NCBI GenBank assembly: GCA_023418595.1
Contig: JAEZZI010000006.1
Coordinates: 1-64,000, forward strand
Source of the DNA: Pseudomonadota bacterium
GTDB taxonomy: Bacteria > Pseudomonadota > Alphaproteobacteria > Sphingomonadales > Sphingomonadaceae
Length of the DNA stretch: 64,000 bases
Direction of reading: 5' to 3'
The position numbers were made by a program, and so were the translations under genes. Every line of letters begins with the position of its first letter. The first letter of the stretch is position 1. Positions 44,488 through 55,086 of this stretch are shown here, in pieces. The notes beneath the pieces were generated by a model. That model worked only from the letters and a program-made list of their open reading frames with translations, did not search any database and was not told the DNA's origin.

Positions 44488-45387
44488 ATGGCGGGGGCAT
44501 CGATCGCGCTGCAATCGGCGCTCAACCAGATTGCGGCCGATATGGACCGCCAGTTCGATCTGTTGCTGGCTGTCCCCGACGATCCGCGCGCCAAACTCTA
44601 TCAGGCGATGCGCCATGCCGCGATCGGCGGCGGCAAGCGCCTGCGGCCCTTGCTGGTCCATGCCACCGCACAGATTTTCAACGTCGATCGCGCCGCGACA
44701 TTGCGCGTCGCCGCCGCGCTCGAATGCATCCATGTCTATAGCCTGGTGCATGACGACCTGCCCGCGATGGACGATGACGACATGCGTCGCGGCAAGCCGA
44801 CGGTGCACAAAGCGTTCGGCGAAGCGACCGCGATTCTGGCCGGCGACTGCCTTCACGCGCTGGCGTTCGAAATCCTGAGCGACGAGGCGACCCATCCCGA
44901 CCCGTTCGTTCGCATCGAACTGGTGTCCTGTCTGGCGCGCTCGTCCGGCCCGTCGGGCATGGGTGGGGGCCAGATGATGGATCTGGAGGCGGAAAAGGCC
45001 AGCTTCGACCTGGCGACCGTCACCCGTCTGCAAGCGATGAAGACCGGCGCGCTGATCGCCTGTGCGGTCGAAACGGGCGCGATTCTGGGCAAGGTGCCGG
45101 TTGAGGGTCGCACCGGTCTGCGCGGATACGCCCGCGACATCGGCCTCGCCTTCCAGATTGCCGACGACATCCTCGATGTCGAGGGCGACGAGGAGCTGGC
45201 GGGGAAGAAACTGCGCAAGGACGGCGATGCGGGCAAGGAAACCTTTCTCTCGCTGCTCGGCCTGGACCGCGCGCGCGAACAGGCGCGAATGCTGGTGGAT
45301 CAGGCGATCGACCATCTGCGCGGCTATGGCAGCGAAGCCGACCTGCTCCGCGACATCGCCCGCTACACGTTGGAACGGGATCGATAG
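44488..45387 (+). CDS. ispA: Farnesyl diphosphate synthase (polyprenyl synthetase)
   Basis: 299 residues. First aspartate-rich motif D-D-L-P-A-M-D-D-D-D and second D-D-I-L-D are both present, as is GGGKRLRPLLVH. It elongates dimethylallyl and geranyl diphosphate for quinones, carotenoids and undecaprenyl lipids. The ATG at 44488 follows the xseB stop by 5 bp. No dxs follows; coaD does. Confidence 0.94.
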   Translation: MAGASIALQSALNQIAADMDRQFDLLLAVPDDPRAKLYQAMRHAAIGGGKRLRPLLVHATAQIFNVDRAATLRVAAALECIHVYSLVHDDLPAMDDDDMRRGKPTVHKAFGEATAILAGDCLHALAFEILSDEATHPDPFVRIELVSCLARSSGPSGMGGGQMMDLEAEKASFDLATVTRLQAMKTGALIACAVETGAILGKVPVEGRTGLRGYARDIGLAFQIADDILDVEGDEELAGKKLRKDGDAGKETFLSLLGLDRAREQARMLVDQAIDHLRGYGSEADLLRDIARYTLERDR

Positions 45388-45399
45388 GGGCTCAACCGC

Positions 45400-45906
45400 A
45401 TGACCATCCGCACCGGCGTCTATCCCGGCACGTTCGACCCGATCACGCTCGGCCATATGGACATCATCCGGCGCGGCGCAAAGCTGGTCGATCGGCTGGT
45501 CATCGGCGTGACCACCAATCCGTCGAAAAACCCGATGTTCGACCTCGACGAGCGCATGGCGATGGTCCGGCGCGAGGTGGAGGGGATCGAGGGCGAAATC
45601 CACGTCGTCAGCTTCGATTCGCTGCTGATGGACTTTGCCGAGCGCGAAGGCGCCAGCGTCATCGTCCGGGGCCTGCGCGCCGTCGCCGATTTCGAATATG
45701 AGTATCAGATGGCGGGCATGAACCAGCAGATCAATCCGCGGATCGAGACGGTTTTCCTGATGGCAGATGTTTCGCTTCAGCCCATTGCGTCGCGGCTGGT
45801 GAAGGAAATCGCGATGTTTGGCGGCGCCATCCACAAATTCGTCACGCCGTCGGTGTGCGACGAGGTGGTGGCCCGGGTCGAAAAGATCGGTCGCAAGGGC
45901 AGCTGA
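45400..45906 (+). CDS. coaD: Pantetheine-phosphate adenylyltransferase
   Basis: 168 residues, family length. The nucleotidyltransferase motif G-T-F-D-P-I-T-L-G-H (residues 10-19) carries the T/HxGH site. The signature PIASRLVKEIAMFGG lies near the C-terminus. It catalyses the penultimate step of coenzyme A synthesis. It starts 12 bp after ispA. Confidence 0.96.
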   Translation: MTIRTGVYPGTFDPITLGHMDIIRRGAKLVDRLVIGVTTNPSKNPMFDLDERMAMVRREVEGIEGEIHVVSFDSLLMDFAEREGASVIVRGLRAVADFEYEYQMAGMNQQINPRIETVFLMADVSLQPIASRLVKEIAMFGGAIHKFVTPSVCDEVVARVEKIGRKGS

Positions 45907-45986
45907 TCCTATTCAGTTTGGCGCAAGGACCGATTTGGTCTAAGCACCCGCCCAACGCTTAAACACCGGGATTCTGGCACATAGTC

Positions 45987-46682
45987 ATGCGTAAGATCGG
46001 ATATTTCCTCGCTGTCGCGGCGGCATTCGCAGCCGCACCGGCAACCGCCCAGATCATGGAGCCCACGGTCAAGGATCGCCCGGCGCCCCCCGCGCTGACC
46101 GACACCGAAAACCACTGGATCCTCGACCTGTCGACCGGCGGGCGCGTCACCATCGCGCTGCGCCCCGATGTCGCGCCCAAGCATGTCGAGCGGATCAAGA
46201 CCCTGACCCGCCAGAAATTCTACGACGGCCTGTCGTTCCACCGCGTGCTCGATACCGGCGTGCCGATGGCGCAAGGCGGCGACCCCAAGGGCGACGGCAC
46301 CGGGGAATCGTCGCTTCCCGACCTGGAGGCGGAATTCAACTGGATGCCGCACGTTCGCGGCGCGGTGTCCGCCGCGCGCTCGGGCGCCCCCGATGGTGCG
46401 CCGGAAGAGGTCGTAAAGGCGGCGGAAAACTCGGCCAACAGCCAGTTCTTCATCATGTTCCAGCCGATGTTGTCGCTCGACAAGAAATATACCGTGTTCG
46501 GACGGGTGATCAGCGGGATGCAATATGTCGATGCGATTCCGCGCGGCGAGCCGCCCGCAAACCCGGCGCGGATCGTGCGCGCTTATATCGGTTCGGACAA
46601 TCCACCCGCCTATGTCGCGCCCACCCCCAACGCCCCGGTGCTGCCCGCGGGCGAACAGGAAGTGACGCTGCCAGGGACCTAA
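45987..46682 (+). CDS. Exported cyclophilin-type peptidyl-prolyl isomerase
   Basis: 231 residues: signal peptide ([21 protein letters not shown]), then a cyclophilin domain with [20 protein letters not shown] and G-D-P-K-G-D-G-T-G, and [13 protein letters not shown]. It probably folds periplasmic proteins. It lies 80 bp downstream of coaD with its own start region, and 68 bp before queA. Confidence 0.92.
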   Translation: MRKIGYFLAVAAAFAAAPATAQIMEPTVKDRPAPPALTDTENHWILDLSTGGRVTIALRPDVAPKHVERIKTLTRQKFYDGLSFHRVLDTGVPMAQGGDPKGDGTGESSLPDLEAEFNWMPHVRGAVSAARSGAPDGAPEEVVKAAENSANSQFFIMFQPMLSLDKKYTVFGRVISGMQYVDAIPRGEPPANPARIVRAYIGSDNPPAYVAPTPNAPVLPAGEQEVTLPGT

Positions 46683-46750
46683 CCGGCAGCGCGTGGATCT
46701 GGCCTCGACACCCTTCGACAAGCGGAACGCGAGCGCGTAGGGGCAGCACC

Positions 46751-47788
46751 ATGCGCGTCGACGATTTCGATTTCGAACTGCCCGCAGAGGCGATTGCCCT
46801 GCGCCCCGCTTCCCCGCGCGACTCCGCGCGGATGCTGGTCGCCGAGGGCGAGCGACTGAGCGATCGTATCGTTCGCGACTTGCCCAAGGCGCTAACGCCC
46901 GGCGATTTGCTGGTATTCAACGACACCCGCGTCATCCCCGCCCAGCTCGAAGGCGTGCGCGGAGAGGCAAAGATCGGCGCGACGCTCCACAAGCGCGAAG
47001 GGCCTCGCCGCTGGCGCGCCTTCATCCGCAACGCCCGGCGGGTGCGCGAGGGCGAGACGATCGATTTCGGCAATGGCGTTGCCGCCACCGCGCTCGATCG
47101 CGCCGAGGACGGCAGCCTCGCGCTTGATTTCCACGGCGACGAGCCGGTCGAACTGCTGCTCGAGCGCGCCGGGCGTATGCCGCTCCCCCCCTATATCGCC
47201 GCGCGTCGTCCGACGGATGCGCAGGATGCCAGCGATTACCAGACGATGTTCGCGCGGGAAGAGGGCGCGGTCGCCGCACCGACAGCCGCGCTGCATTTCA
47301 CCCCCGAACTGATGGCCGCGCTGGATGCCGCCGGGATCGGTCACACCACGCTGACGCTGCATGTCGGCGCGGGCACGTTCCTGCCGGTCAAGGTTGACGA
47401 CACCGACGATCACAAGATGCACGCCGAATGGGGCCGCATCGACGCCGCGACTGCCGACCGGTTGAACGAGACGCGGGCAAAGGGAGGCCGTGTGATCACG
47501 GTCGGCACCACCAGCCTGCGCCTGATCGAAAGCGCGAGCGGCGAGGACGATATCGTCCGCCCGTTCGAAGGCGACACGTCGATCTTCATCACGCCGGGAT
47601 ATCGGTTCCGCGGGGTGGACGGGCTGGTCACCAATTTCCACCTGCCGCGATCGACGCTGTTCATGCTGGTGAGCGCGCTGATGGGGGTGGAGACGATGCG
47701 CCGCGTCTATGCCCATGCGATTGCGGGCGGCTATCGCTTCTACAGCTATGGCGACGCGTCGCTGTTGCTGCCGGAGCGCAGTTTGTAG
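46751..47788 (+). CDS. queA: S-adenosylmethionine:tRNA ribosyltransferase-isomerase
   Basis: 345 residues, with the standard opening [29 protein letters not shown], and the C-terminal [20 protein letters not shown] and [15 protein letters not shown]. It transfers the ribosyl moiety of SAM to preQ1 in tRNA to form epoxyqueuosine. Tgt, the preceding enzyme of the same pathway, is encoded 1.2 kb downstream. Confidence 0.96.
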   Translation: MRVDDFDFELPAEAIALRPASPRDSARMLVAEGERLSDRIVRDLPKALTPGDLLVFNDTRVIPAQLEGVRGEAKIGATLHKREGPRRWRAFIRNARRVREGETIDFGNGVAATALDRAEDGSLALDFHGDEPVELLLERAGRMPLPPYIAARRPTDAQDASDYQTMFAREEGAVAAPTAALHFTPELMAALDAAGIGHTTLTLHVGAGTFLPVKVDDTDDHKMHAEWGRIDAATADRLNETRAKGGRVITVGTTSLRLIESASGEDDIVRPFEGDTSIFITPGYRFRGVDGLVTNFHLPRSTLFMLVSALMGVETMRRVYAHAIAGGYRFYSYGDASLLLPERSL

Positions 47789-47845
47789 CGTCGCCAACCT
47801 GTGTTGCATTCCCACTATGCAGCCCGCCCCCCGCCCCGCTATCCA

Positions 47846-48778
47846 ATGCAAGTGAGCGCGCACCATCACACCCATGACCACGCGCATGGCGGCCACGGCC
47901 ATTCCCACGCGCCCAGGGATTTCGGACGCGCCTTTGCCATCGGAATCACGCTCAATATCGTTTTCGTCATCGTCGAGGGCGCGGCGGGCATCCTTTACGA
48001 CTCGATGGCGCTGCTGGCGGATGCGGGCCACAATCTGTCGGATGTGCTTGGCTTGCTGATCGCTTGGGCAGGCGCGACATTGGCCAAGCGTGCGCCGTCG
48101 AAGCGCTTCACCTATGGTCTGCGGTCCTCCTCGATCCTCGCCGCGCTCGCCAACGCGCTGCTGTTGCTGGTCGCGGTCGGCGCGATCGCCTGGGAAGCGG
48201 TGCGCCGCATCGGCGATCCGCCGGTGGTCGAGGGCACGGCAGTGATGATCGTCGCCGGGATCGGTATCGTCATCAATCTGGCGACCGCATTGCTGTTCTT
48301 CTCAGGCCGTCAGCACGACATCAACATCCGCGGCGCCTATCTCCACATGGCGGCGGACGCGGCGGTGTCGGCAGGCGTCGTCGTCGCAGGCGCGCTGATC
48401 CTGTTCACCGGATCGGTTTGGATCGATCCCATCGTCAGCCTGGCGATCGTCGCGGTGATCCTGTTCGGTACCTGGGGGCTGCTCGCGCAGTCGGTGACGA
48501 TGGCGCTTCATGCCGTCCCCGATCGGATCGATTCCGACAAAGTGGAAGCCGCACTCGCCGCGCGGCCCGGCGTGGCGCGGGTCCATCATCTCCACATCTG
48601 GCCGACCAGCACGACGGAAGTCGCGCTGACCGCGCATCTGGTGGTGCCTGGCGGCCATCCCGGCGACGGTTTTCTGCAGGATACCGCGCATATGCTCGAT
48701 CATGATTTCGGAATCGGCCATGCGACTCTTCAGGTGGAGATCGACGACGGCGCGCCGTGCCCGGATGGGGATTGCTGA
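47846..48778 (+). CDS. Cation diffusion facilitator (CzcD/ZitB-like)
   Basis: 310 residues. A histidine-rich cytoplasmic N-terminus ([18 protein letters not shown]) is followed by six membrane helices with the metal-site motifs [15 protein letters not shown] and [10 protein letters not shown] ferredoxin-like C-terminal domain contains [18 protein letters not shown]. It exports Zn2+ or similar ions. The ATG at 47846 is used in preference to a frame beginning 45 bases before. Confidence 0.93.
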   Translation: MQVSAHHHTHDHAHGGHGHSHAPRDFGRAFAIGITLNIVFVIVEGAAGILYDSMALLADAGHNLSDVLGLLIAWAGATLAKRAPSKRFTYGLRSSSILAALANALLLLVAVGAIAWEAVRRIGDPPVVEGTAVMIVAGIGIVINLATALLFFSGRQHDINIRGAYLHMAADAAVSAGVVVAGALILFTGSVWIDPIVSLAIVAVILFGTWGLLAQSVTMALHAVPDRIDSDKVEAALAARPGVARVHHLHIWPTSTTEVALTAHLVVPGGHPGDGFLQDTAHMLDHDFGIGHATLQVEIDDGAPCPDGDC

Positions 48779-48796
48779 CGCGCGTCCAAAACAACC

Positions 48797-48874
48797 ACGT
48801 GCTTCTGCGAAGGCAGGAGCGTTGGAAATTGTAAGCCTCCGACCGCCAACGCTCCTGCTTTCGCAGGAGTACAT
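48797..48874. repeat. Palindromic repeat, family C
   Basis: Arms with CTTCTGCGAAGGCAGGAGCG and CGCTCCTGCTTTCGCAGGAG, separated by about 25 bases. Between the CDF gene and tgt. Confidence 0.85.
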
Positions 48875-48941
48875 GGGAGTTGGGAGTAAGGACACCTTCC
48901 CCCCATCGACAATCCCGCCAGCCAATGCCAATCGCATCCAA

Positions 48942-50069
48942 ATGACTCCCCGTTTCGAATTCACCATCCACGCCACCGACGGCAAGGCGCGCACCGGCAC
49001 CATCGCCATGCAACGCGGCGACATTCGCACCCCCGCCTTCATGCCCGTCGGCACCGCTGCGACGGTGAAGGCGATGAAGCCCGCCGATGTTCGCGGCAGC
49101 GGCGCCGACATCATCCTCGGCAACACCTATCACCTGATGCTGCGCCCCGGCGCGGAGCGGGTCGCAAGGCTGGGCGGCCTGCACGGCTTCATGGGCTGGG
49201 ACCGCCCGATCCTGACCGACAGCGGCGGCTATCAGGTCATGAGCCTGGCCGACCTGACCAAGCGGTCGGAGGAAGGCGTCAGCTTCAAATCGCATCTCGA
49301 CGGCACGCGGCATCTGCTCAGCCCCGAACGCTCGATCGAAATCCAGCGATTGCTCGACAGCGACATCATCATGGCGTTCGACGAATTGGTCCCGACCACC
49401 TCGACCCGCGAGGTGCAGGCTGCGGCGATGGAACGCTCGATGCGCTGGGCGAAACGCAGCCGCGCGGCGTTCGACGGCGGCGGCGACCATGCGGAGCGCG
49501 CCGCGATCTTCGGTATCCAGCAGGGCGCGCTCGACGAATCCTTACGCAAATCCTCGGCGGATGCGTTGCTCGATATCAGTTTCGACGGCTATGCGGTCGG
49601 CGGACTCGCGGTCGGCGAGGGCCAGGAGGCGATGTTCGGCGTGCTCGACTATGCGCCCGGCCAGCTCGATCCCGCCAAGCCGCGCTACCTGATGGGCGTC
49701 GGCAAGCCCGACGACATTGTCGGCGCGGTCGAGCGGGGAATTGACATGTTCGACTGCGTGCTGCCGACGCGATCGGGCCGCACCGGCCAGGCGTTTACCC
49801 GGGGTGGCCCGATCAACATTCGCAACGCCAGATTTGCCGAGGATCAGGGTTCGCTCGACCCGGCCTGCGCCTGCCCGGTATGCGGCAACTGGAGCCGCGC
49901 CTATCTCCACCATCTCGTTCGGTCGGGGGAGATTTTGGGCGCGATGCTGATGACCGAGCATAATATCTGGTTCTACCAGTCACTGATGGCCGATCTGCGC
50001 GCCGCCATCGGCGAAGCGCGGCTGACCGATTTCGCAAACGACTTTCGCACCAACTATAATAGCAAGTGA
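48942..50069 (+). CDS. tgt: tRNA-guanine transglycosylase
   Basis: 375 residues, the standard bacterial size. Catalytic Asp at about 93 in [10 protein letters not shown] and T-R-S-G-R-T-G-Q (tRNA recognition). The zinc site C309-x-C311-x2-C314 with H340 is intact. It exchanges guanine 34 for preQ1 in queuosine-type tRNAs. The ATG at 48942 gives [19 protein letters not shown]; an upstream extension of the frame runs through the family C repeat and is not coding. Confidence 0.95.
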   Translation: MTPRFEFTIHATDGKARTGTIAMQRGDIRTPAFMPVGTAATVKAMKPADVRGSGADIILGNTYHLMLRPGAERVARLGGLHGFMGWDRPILTDSGGYQVMSLADLTKRSEEGVSFKSHLDGTRHLLSPERSIEIQRLLDSDIIMAFDELVPTTSTREVQAAAMERSMRWAKRSRAAFDGGGDHAERAAIFGIQQGALDESLRKSSADALLDISFDGYAVGGLAVGEGQEAMFGVLDYAPGQLDPAKPRYLMGVGKPDDIVGAVERGIDMFDCVLPTRSGRTGQAFTRGGPINIRNARFAEDQGSLDPACACPVCGNWSRAYLHHLVRSGEILGAMLMTEHNIWFYQSLMADLRAAIGEARLTDFANDFRTNYNSK

Positions 50070-50101
50070 CGCCAGGCGTCCGACGACCCACGGAGAGACT
50101 G

Positions 50102-50305
50102 TTGAGCACCATCGACGACCAGCCCGAAACCAACGAAATCCTGGCAGCCGCGCAGGACGCCAAGGCCGCACGCGAACGCGCCACCGCGCCCGAGCCAGCA
50201 GCAAAAGGCAAGCTGCCGCTCGCCAAGATCGGCGTCGCCGCAGGATTGGGATCGGCGGCGCTGGCGGCTGCGGTGCTGTTCGCGCAGCGCCGCAAGAAGG
50301 ACTGA
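50102..50305 (+). CDS. Small membrane-tethered hypothetical protein
   Basis: 67 residues from a TTG with GGAGAG four bases before it. An acidic N-terminal part (STIDDQPETNEILAAAQDAK) is followed by one helix (KIGVAAGLGSAALAAAVLFA) and a basic tail RRKKD. It is probably tail-anchored. It begins 32 bp after tgt. Not recognised. Confidence 0.6.
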   Translation: MSTIDDQPETNEILAAAQDAKAARERATAPEPAAKGKLPLAKIGVAAGLGSAALAAAVLFAQRRKKD

Positions 50306-50317
50306 TCGCCAATCCTG

Positions 50318-50393
50318 TCCTCCTGCGAAAGCAGGAGTGTTGGCCGCAAGCGCTTTCCATATCGCCAGCACTCCTGCTTTCGCAGGCGTACAC
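50318..50393. repeat. Palindromic repeat, family C
   Basis: TCCTGCGAAAGCAGGAGTGT on one side and CACTCCTGCTTTCGCAGG on the other, with about 30 bases in the centre. The second copy of the unit found at 48797. Confidence 0.85.
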
Positions 50394-50509
50394 CCGATAG
50401 CGTAATCCTCCCCTAACACACCCTTGCGGTCGCCCCCGAAATCGCGCAGGTTCGCGCCCATCAACGAGCGCGGGACCAGCGCGCCGTCTTTCTTCGGGGG
50501 AAATCGAAC

Positions 50510-53335
50510 ATGCGCCTAGGCCGGACCGCTCTTTTGCTCGGGGCACCGCTCCTCACCCTCCCCGCCCACGCACAAACCACGCCCCCCGCCCCGTCCGCTC
50601 AGGTTCAGCCGATCGCGTTCATCGAACGGACTTTGCCCAATGGGCTGAAGGTTTACGCGATCCGCGACACCAACACTGCGAACGTCGCGGTGCATGTCTG
50701 GTACGACGTCGGGTCGAAAGCCGATCCCGACGGGCGTTCCGGCTTTTCGCACATGTTCGAACATCTGATGTTCAAATCGACCCGCAACCTGGTCGACGAA
50801 CAGATGGATCGGCTGACCGAGGATGTCGGCGGGTTCAACAACGCGTCCAACGCCGACGACTACACCAATTATTTCCAGGTCGTCCCCGCCAATCACCTAG
50901 AGCGCATCCTGTTCGCCGAGGCCGACCGGATGGGATCGCTGGTGATCGATCCCAAGGTGTTCGCGTCCGAGCGCGAGGTGGTGAAGGAGGAACTGCGCAG
51001 CCGCGTGCTCGCCCAGCCTTACGGCAAGCTGTTCTACCTCTATCTGCCGATGGTGTCCTATACCAACCATCCCTATGCCCGCCCCGGCATCGGCAGCATC
51101 GAGGATCTGGACGCCGCCACGATCGAGGATATTCGCGCCTTCCACGCGACCTATTACCGGCCCGACAATGCGGTGCTGGTGGTCGCGGGCAATTTCGATC
51201 CCGCGCAGCTCGACCGCTGGGTCGACCAGTATTTCAGCAAGATTTCGCGCCCGAACCGGCCGATTCCGCGCGTCGATGTGACCGAGCCCGTCCGCACCGC
51301 CGCGACGCGCTACACCGTTTACGAACCCAACACGCCGCTGCCTGCGGTGCTGCTCAGCTATCAGGGGCCATCCTCCGGCCACCGCGATGTGGCCGCGCTC
51401 AAGCTGATGGAGGCGATCCTGTCGCGCGGCGACAATTCGCGGCTCTATCAGAGCCTCGTCTATCGCGACCGCACCGCCGTTCAGGCGAGCACCTTCTTTT
51501 CCGCGCCGCAGGGGCCGGGCACGCTCGCCCTCTATGCCATCCTGTCGGGCGGACAGACGGCGGAGGCCGGAGAGCCAGGCCTGCGCCGCGAACTCGCCCG
51601 GTTCCGCGACAGCCCCGTCACCGCCGCCGAACTGGCAGAGGCGAAGAACGAGATCGTCACCGCCGCGCTTGGCGAGCGCGAGACCGCCGCGGGCAAGGCG
51701 TTCGCCGTCGCCAACGGCGTGATCGTCGATCGCGACGCGCGCGCCGCCGACCGCGAACTGGCGGCGCTGCAAGCCGTGACCGCTGCCGATATCCAGCGCG
51801 TCGCGCGCGAATGGCTGCGCGACGAACGCAGCGCGGTGATCCATTATCTGCCGATCGAATCGAAACCCGCCGATGCGCCTGCGGGCACCATCACGGTGCC
51901 CGAAACCGTGGTCGCGCGGAAACTGGAAACGCCGCCCAACATCGTCATTCACGAACGCGCCACCGGCGATGCGCGCATCCTGCCGCCCGAGCCGGGCGCG
52001 CCGGTCGCCGCCGTCATCCCGACCCCGGTCGAAGTGAAACTCGCCAACGGTCTGCGCGTCATCACCGTGCAGAAAAGCGACGTGCCGATCGTCAGCGCGA
52101 CATTGCTCGCCGATGGCGGCGCGGCACTCGATCCGCAGGGCAAAGCCGGGCTGGCGTCGATGGCGGCGGAGTTGCTGACCAAGGGCACAACGAGCCGCTC
52201 CGCCACCCAGATCGCTGCCGCGATCGAATCGCTCGGCGGGTCGATCGACAGCGGCGCGGGCGCGGATTCGGCCGCGATCTCGCTGTCGGTCAAATCGGAC
52301 CAGCTTTCGCCCGCGATGGACCTGCTTGCCGATGTCGCGCGCAACCCCGCTTTCGCACAGGAAGAACTCGACCGCGCACGCGCCCAGTCGATCGACGGCA
52401 TCAACGTCCAGATGAAGGATCCCGCAGCACTTGCGGGCATGGTCGCCAGCCGCGCGGTGTTCGGCACCACGCCCTATGGCGGCGTCACCACCGAAGCATC
52501 GCTGAAGGCGGTGACGCGCGACGACCTGACCAGCGCCTATCGCGCCAGCTGGCGGCCGGAGACGGCGACATTGGTGCTGGTCGGCGACATTACCCCCGAC
52601 CGCGCGCGTTCGGAGGCCGAGCGGCTGTTCGCCGACTGGCGGGGCAGCGGCGCGGCCGCGCCCGCGCCCACCGCCGCCGCGCTCCCCGCGCCGCGCGTGA
52701 TCGTCGTCGATCTGCCCGAGGCGGGACAGGCGGGCGTGGTGCTGGGGCGTAGCGGGCTGGAACGGCGATCGCCCGATTTCTATGCCACTTCGGTCGCCAA
52801 TGCGGTGCTGGGCGTCGGTTTCTCGTCGCGGCTCAACCAGGAAATCCGCATCAAGCGCGGGCTGGCTTATGGCGCGGGCAGCAGCATCGACGGTCGCCGG
52901 ATGGCGGGGCCGGTGACCGCGCGCACCCAGACCAAGAATGAATCCGCCGCCGAGGTCGTCGCGCTGGTGCGCGCCGAAATCGACCGGCTGGCCAGCGAAC
53001 CCGCACCCGCAGCCGAACTCGACACGCGCAAAGCGGTTTTGATCGGCGGCTTCGGACGATCGGTGGAAACCACGTCGGGCATCGCCAGCGTCATCGCCGA
53101 TTATGCCACCGACCGCGTGCCGCTGAGCGAGCTTCAACGCTATGTCGGCCAGGTGCAGGGCGTCTCGCCCCAGGCGGCACAGGCCGCCGCCGCACGCTAT
53201 CTCGCGACCGACAAAGCCAGCATCGTCGTGGTCGGCAATTCGAAACTGTTCATCGACGATCTGCGCAAGGTCTATCCGCAGGTCGAGGTGATTCCGGCCG
53301 CGTCGCTCAACCTCAACAGCGCCACGCTTAAATAG
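50510..53335 (+). CDS. Exported two-domain M16 zinc metallopeptidase
   Basis: 941 residues: a signal peptide (MRLGRTALLLGAPLLTLPAHA) and two pitrilysin-like halves. The first has the inverted zinc motif H81-M-F-E-H85 and the distant Glu in S-E-R-E-V-V-K-E-E. The second (from about residue 500, VKLANGLRVITVQKSDVPIV) lacks HxxEH and is the structural partner. The two-half layout resembles PqqL and related periplasmic peptidases rather than the smaller processing peptidase. Reads alone with no obvious operon partner. Confidence 0.93.
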   Translation: MRLGRTALLLGAPLLTLPAHAQTTPPAPSAQVQPIAFIERTLPNGLKVYAIRDTNTANVAVHVWYDVGSKADPDGRSGFSHMFEHLMFKSTRNLVDEQMDRLTEDVGGFNNASNADDYTNYFQVVPANHLERILFAEADRMGSLVIDPKVFASEREVVKEELRSRVLAQPYGKLFYLYLPMVSYTNHPYARPGIGSIEDLDAATIEDIRAFHATYYRPDNAVLVVAGNFDPAQLDRWVDQYFSKISRPNRPIPRVDVTEPVRTAATRYTVYEPNTPLPAVLLSYQGPSSGHRDVAALKLMEAILSRGDNSRLYQSLVYRDRTAVQASTFFSAPQGPGTLALYAILSGGQTAEAGEPGLRRELARFRDSPVTAAELAEAKNEIVTAALGERETAAGKAFAVANGVIVDRDARAADRELAALQAVTAADIQRVAREWLRDERSAVIHYLPIESKPADAPAGTITVPETVVARKLETPPNIVIHERATGDARILPPEPGAPVAAVIPTPVEVKLANGLRVITVQKSDVPIVSATLLADGGAALDPQGKAGLASMAAELLTKGTTSRSATQIAAAIESLGGSIDSGAGADSAAISLSVKSDQLSPAMDLLADVARNPAFAQEELDRARAQSIDGINVQMKDPAALAGMVASRAVFGTTPYGGVTTEASLKAVTRDDLTSAYRASWRPETATLVLVGDITPDRARSEAERLFADWRGSGAAAPAPTAAALPAPRVIVVDLPEAGQAGVVLGRSGLERRSPDFYATSVANAVLGVGFSSRLNQEIRIKRGLAYGAGSSIDGRRMAGPVTARTQTKNESAAEVVALVRAEIDRLASEPAPAAELDTRKAVLIGGFGRSVETTSGIASVIADYATDRVPLSELQRYVGQVQGVSPQAAQAAAARYLATDKASIVVVGNSKLFIDDLRKVYPQVEVIPAASLNLNSATLK

Positions 53336-53355
53336 CGCCGTCCGATAACCCCGCC

Positions 53356-53470
53356 CCGTTCATGCTGAGTAGCGCCGAAGGCGCGTATCGAAGCATTGTC
53401 CTTCTTGGCACGAAGAAAGAACAGTGGTTGGCTACGCCGCCCTTCGGGTCGACAAGCTCAGCACGAACGG
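53356..53470. repeat. Palindromic repeat, family B
   Basis: CCGTTCATGCTGAG and GCTCAGCACGAACGG form the outer arms; an inner part carries GTCCTTCTTGGCACGAAG. About 115 bp after the M16 peptidase gene. Confidence 0.75.
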
Positions 53471-53564
53471 TTGGAAGCGTTACGTTAACCACAAGCCGTG
53501 CCAGCCGGGGACACCCAGGAAAAGCGGGCAGATCGGGTAACGAATCTGCGCTAGAGGGGCGGCG

Positions 53565-54575
53565 ATGTCCGTGCGCCGCCCTGCCCCGTTCGCCGCCAGC
53601 ACCCGGTTGACCGACCGGCGCGCCAAGCGGTTGCGCGTCGTCGGTGCGGCAATGCTCGCCTCGTTGGTCGGACTGGGATTCACCGCGCACGCAGCGTTCG
53701 ACCGCGACGCACCCGTCGCCGTGGTTGGCGATGTCGGCATTTCGTCGGTCGTCGCGGAAAACCCGCCCGCCCCGGAATACGCCGCCAGCCTGCCCGGCAT
53801 GACCGGCACCGCCGCGCTTCCCGAAGAACCCGTCGACTATATCCCCACCGCCGATCCGACGCTGGTCGCCGCACCGCCCTTCGCCTTTCGCGGTTCCGCC
53901 CTCGACCGCGCCCGTGCGCTCGAATGCCTGACCACCGCCATCTATTACGAAGCGGCAAGCGAACCCGATGACGGACAGGCGGCGGTCGCGCAGGTGATCC
54001 TGAACCGCGTCCGCCACCCGACCTTTCCGAACACCGTCTGCGGCGTCATCTATCAGGGGTCGGACCGCAAGGGCTGCCAGTTCAGCTATGCCTGCGACGG
54101 CGCGATGGCGCGCAAGCCTTCCGCAAGCGGATGGAACCGCGCCCGCCGCGCCGCCGACCTCGCGCTGTCGGGCCGGGTGTTCGCACCCGTCGGCATGGCG
54201 ACGCACTACCACACCTATACGGTCACGCCTTACTGGAACAAAAGTCTGGTGATGACCGGGGTTTACGGCGCGCACTTCTTCCATCGCTGGAAGGGGTACT
54301 GGGGCACGCCGCGCGCCTTCACCGCCCACTATATGGGTGGGGAGCCGCTGCCCGGTCCGCTCGGTCGTCGCGATGTGGCGGCCGATGTCGCCGACGCGCT
54401 GACGGGCCGCGCGCCGAGTGTCGTCGAACCCGTGACGCTGGCCGCATCGGTATCGGCGCCGGTCACCGACATCGCCCAGATTCAACCCAATCACCGCGAA
54501 ACCGCGACGGCGCCCGACACCCTTCCGCAATCCACCATCCTTGAAAAATGGGCGGACAGCGGCAAGGCGCGGTAG
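53565..54575 (+). CDS. Cell-wall hydrolase of the SleB/CwlJ family
   Basis: 336 residues: a membrane anchor (VVGAAMLASLVGLGFTAHA) and a hydrolase domain from about residue 110 (LECLTTAIYYEAASEPDDGQ, then AQVILNRVRHPTFPNTVCGV and FSYACDGAM). The catalytic Glu is in Y-E-A-A-S-E. The family cleaves peptidoglycan. The gene is flanked by repeat units on both sides. Confidence 0.9.
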   Translation: MSVRRPAPFAASTRLTDRRAKRLRVVGAAMLASLVGLGFTAHAAFDRDAPVAVVGDVGISSVVAENPPAPEYAASLPGMTGTAALPEEPVDYIPTADPTLVAAPPFAFRGSALDRARALECLTTAIYYEAASEPDDGQAAVAQVILNRVRHPTFPNTVCGVIYQGSDRKGCQFSYACDGAMARKPSASGWNRARRAADLALSGRVFAPVGMATHYHTYTVTPYWNKSLVMTGVYGAHFFHRWKGYWGTPRAFTAHYMGGEPLPGPLGRRDVAADVADALTGRAPSVVEPVTLAASVSAPVTDIAQIQPNHRETATAPDTLPQSTILEKWADSGKAR

Positions 54576-54598
54576 CGTTTCGCGCTTCCAGACCCTCT

Positions 54599-54675
54599 CC
54601 GTTCGTTTCGAGCGAAGTCGAGAAACGTGGACAGGCGACGCGATAGCGTTTCTCGACTTCGCTCGAAACGAACGG
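54599..54675. repeat. Palindromic repeat, family A
   Basis: CCGTTCGTTTCGAGCGAAG and its complement ending AACGAACGG, about 77 bp, between convergent genes. Confidence 0.85.
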
Positions 54676-54689
54676 GGTGTGAAGACAGG

Positions 54690-54719
54690 AAAAGGCCCCG
54701 CCGGTTTCCCGACGGGGCC
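54690..54719 (-). terminator. Terminator of the Arg-rich small gene
   Basis: On the minus strand GGCCCCG-T-CGG, loop GAAA, CCGGCGGGGCC followed by TTTTCC. It lies 29 bp after the gene at 54748 and also stands right after the family A repeat. Confidence 0.8.
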
Positions 54720-54747
54720 ATCGCTGGGGACCTGAATCCGCTGTCGC

Positions 54748-55086
54748 TTAGCGGCGATAACCGGGGCGCCGGTTGTCCTGCATCGCCACGCGGATATTGT
54801 AGCTCAGCCGCGCGATCCGCTGGTCGAGATCGCGCAGTTCCTGCCGGGTCAGGCCCGGACGGCTGCGTTCATAACGCACGCGCAACTGGCGGATCTGGTT
54901 CGACTGCTGTTGCAGCGAGCGCGCTTCCTGACGGTCGATGCGACCCTGGCGGATGCCCTGGCTGATCTGGGTGTCGGCGCGGGCGTGATTGTTGATGACG
55001 CTGCGCGCGGTCTGGGCGCTGGCGGTCGCGGGCAAAGCGGTGGCGGCAATGCCAAGGCCTGCGACGAGCATGGTGATCTTTTTCAT
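54748..55086 (-). CDS. Exported small basic hypothetical protein
   Basis: 112 residues: signal peptide (MKKITMLVAGLGIAATALPA, cleaved near residue 24) and a helical Arg/Gln-rich body (GIRQGRIDRQEARSLQQQ, then RYERSRPGLTRQELRDLDQR). This resembles the small RcnB-like or DUF-type periplasmic proteins with I-x-x-x-x-x-x-G-R-I-D-R-x-E pattern in sphingomonads. A strong GGAGGAAG precedes the ATG. Function is unknown. Confidence 0.78.
   Translation of the reverse strand: MKKITMLVAGLGIAATALPATASAQTARSVINNHARADTQISQGIRQGRIDRQEARSLQQQSNQIRQLRVRYERSRPGLTRQELRDLDQRIARLSYNIRVAMQDNRRPGYRR

Noticed and set aside
43915..45834. Minus-strand ORF of 639 residues across xseB, ispA and coaD
   Set aside because: It runs antisense to three well-supported genes and has no family features.
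50897..53137. Minus-strand ORF of 746 residues opposite the M16 peptidase
   Set aside because: Arg/Asp/Gly-rich frame mirroring GC-rich codons of a clear peptidase gene; no recognisable domain or start signal.
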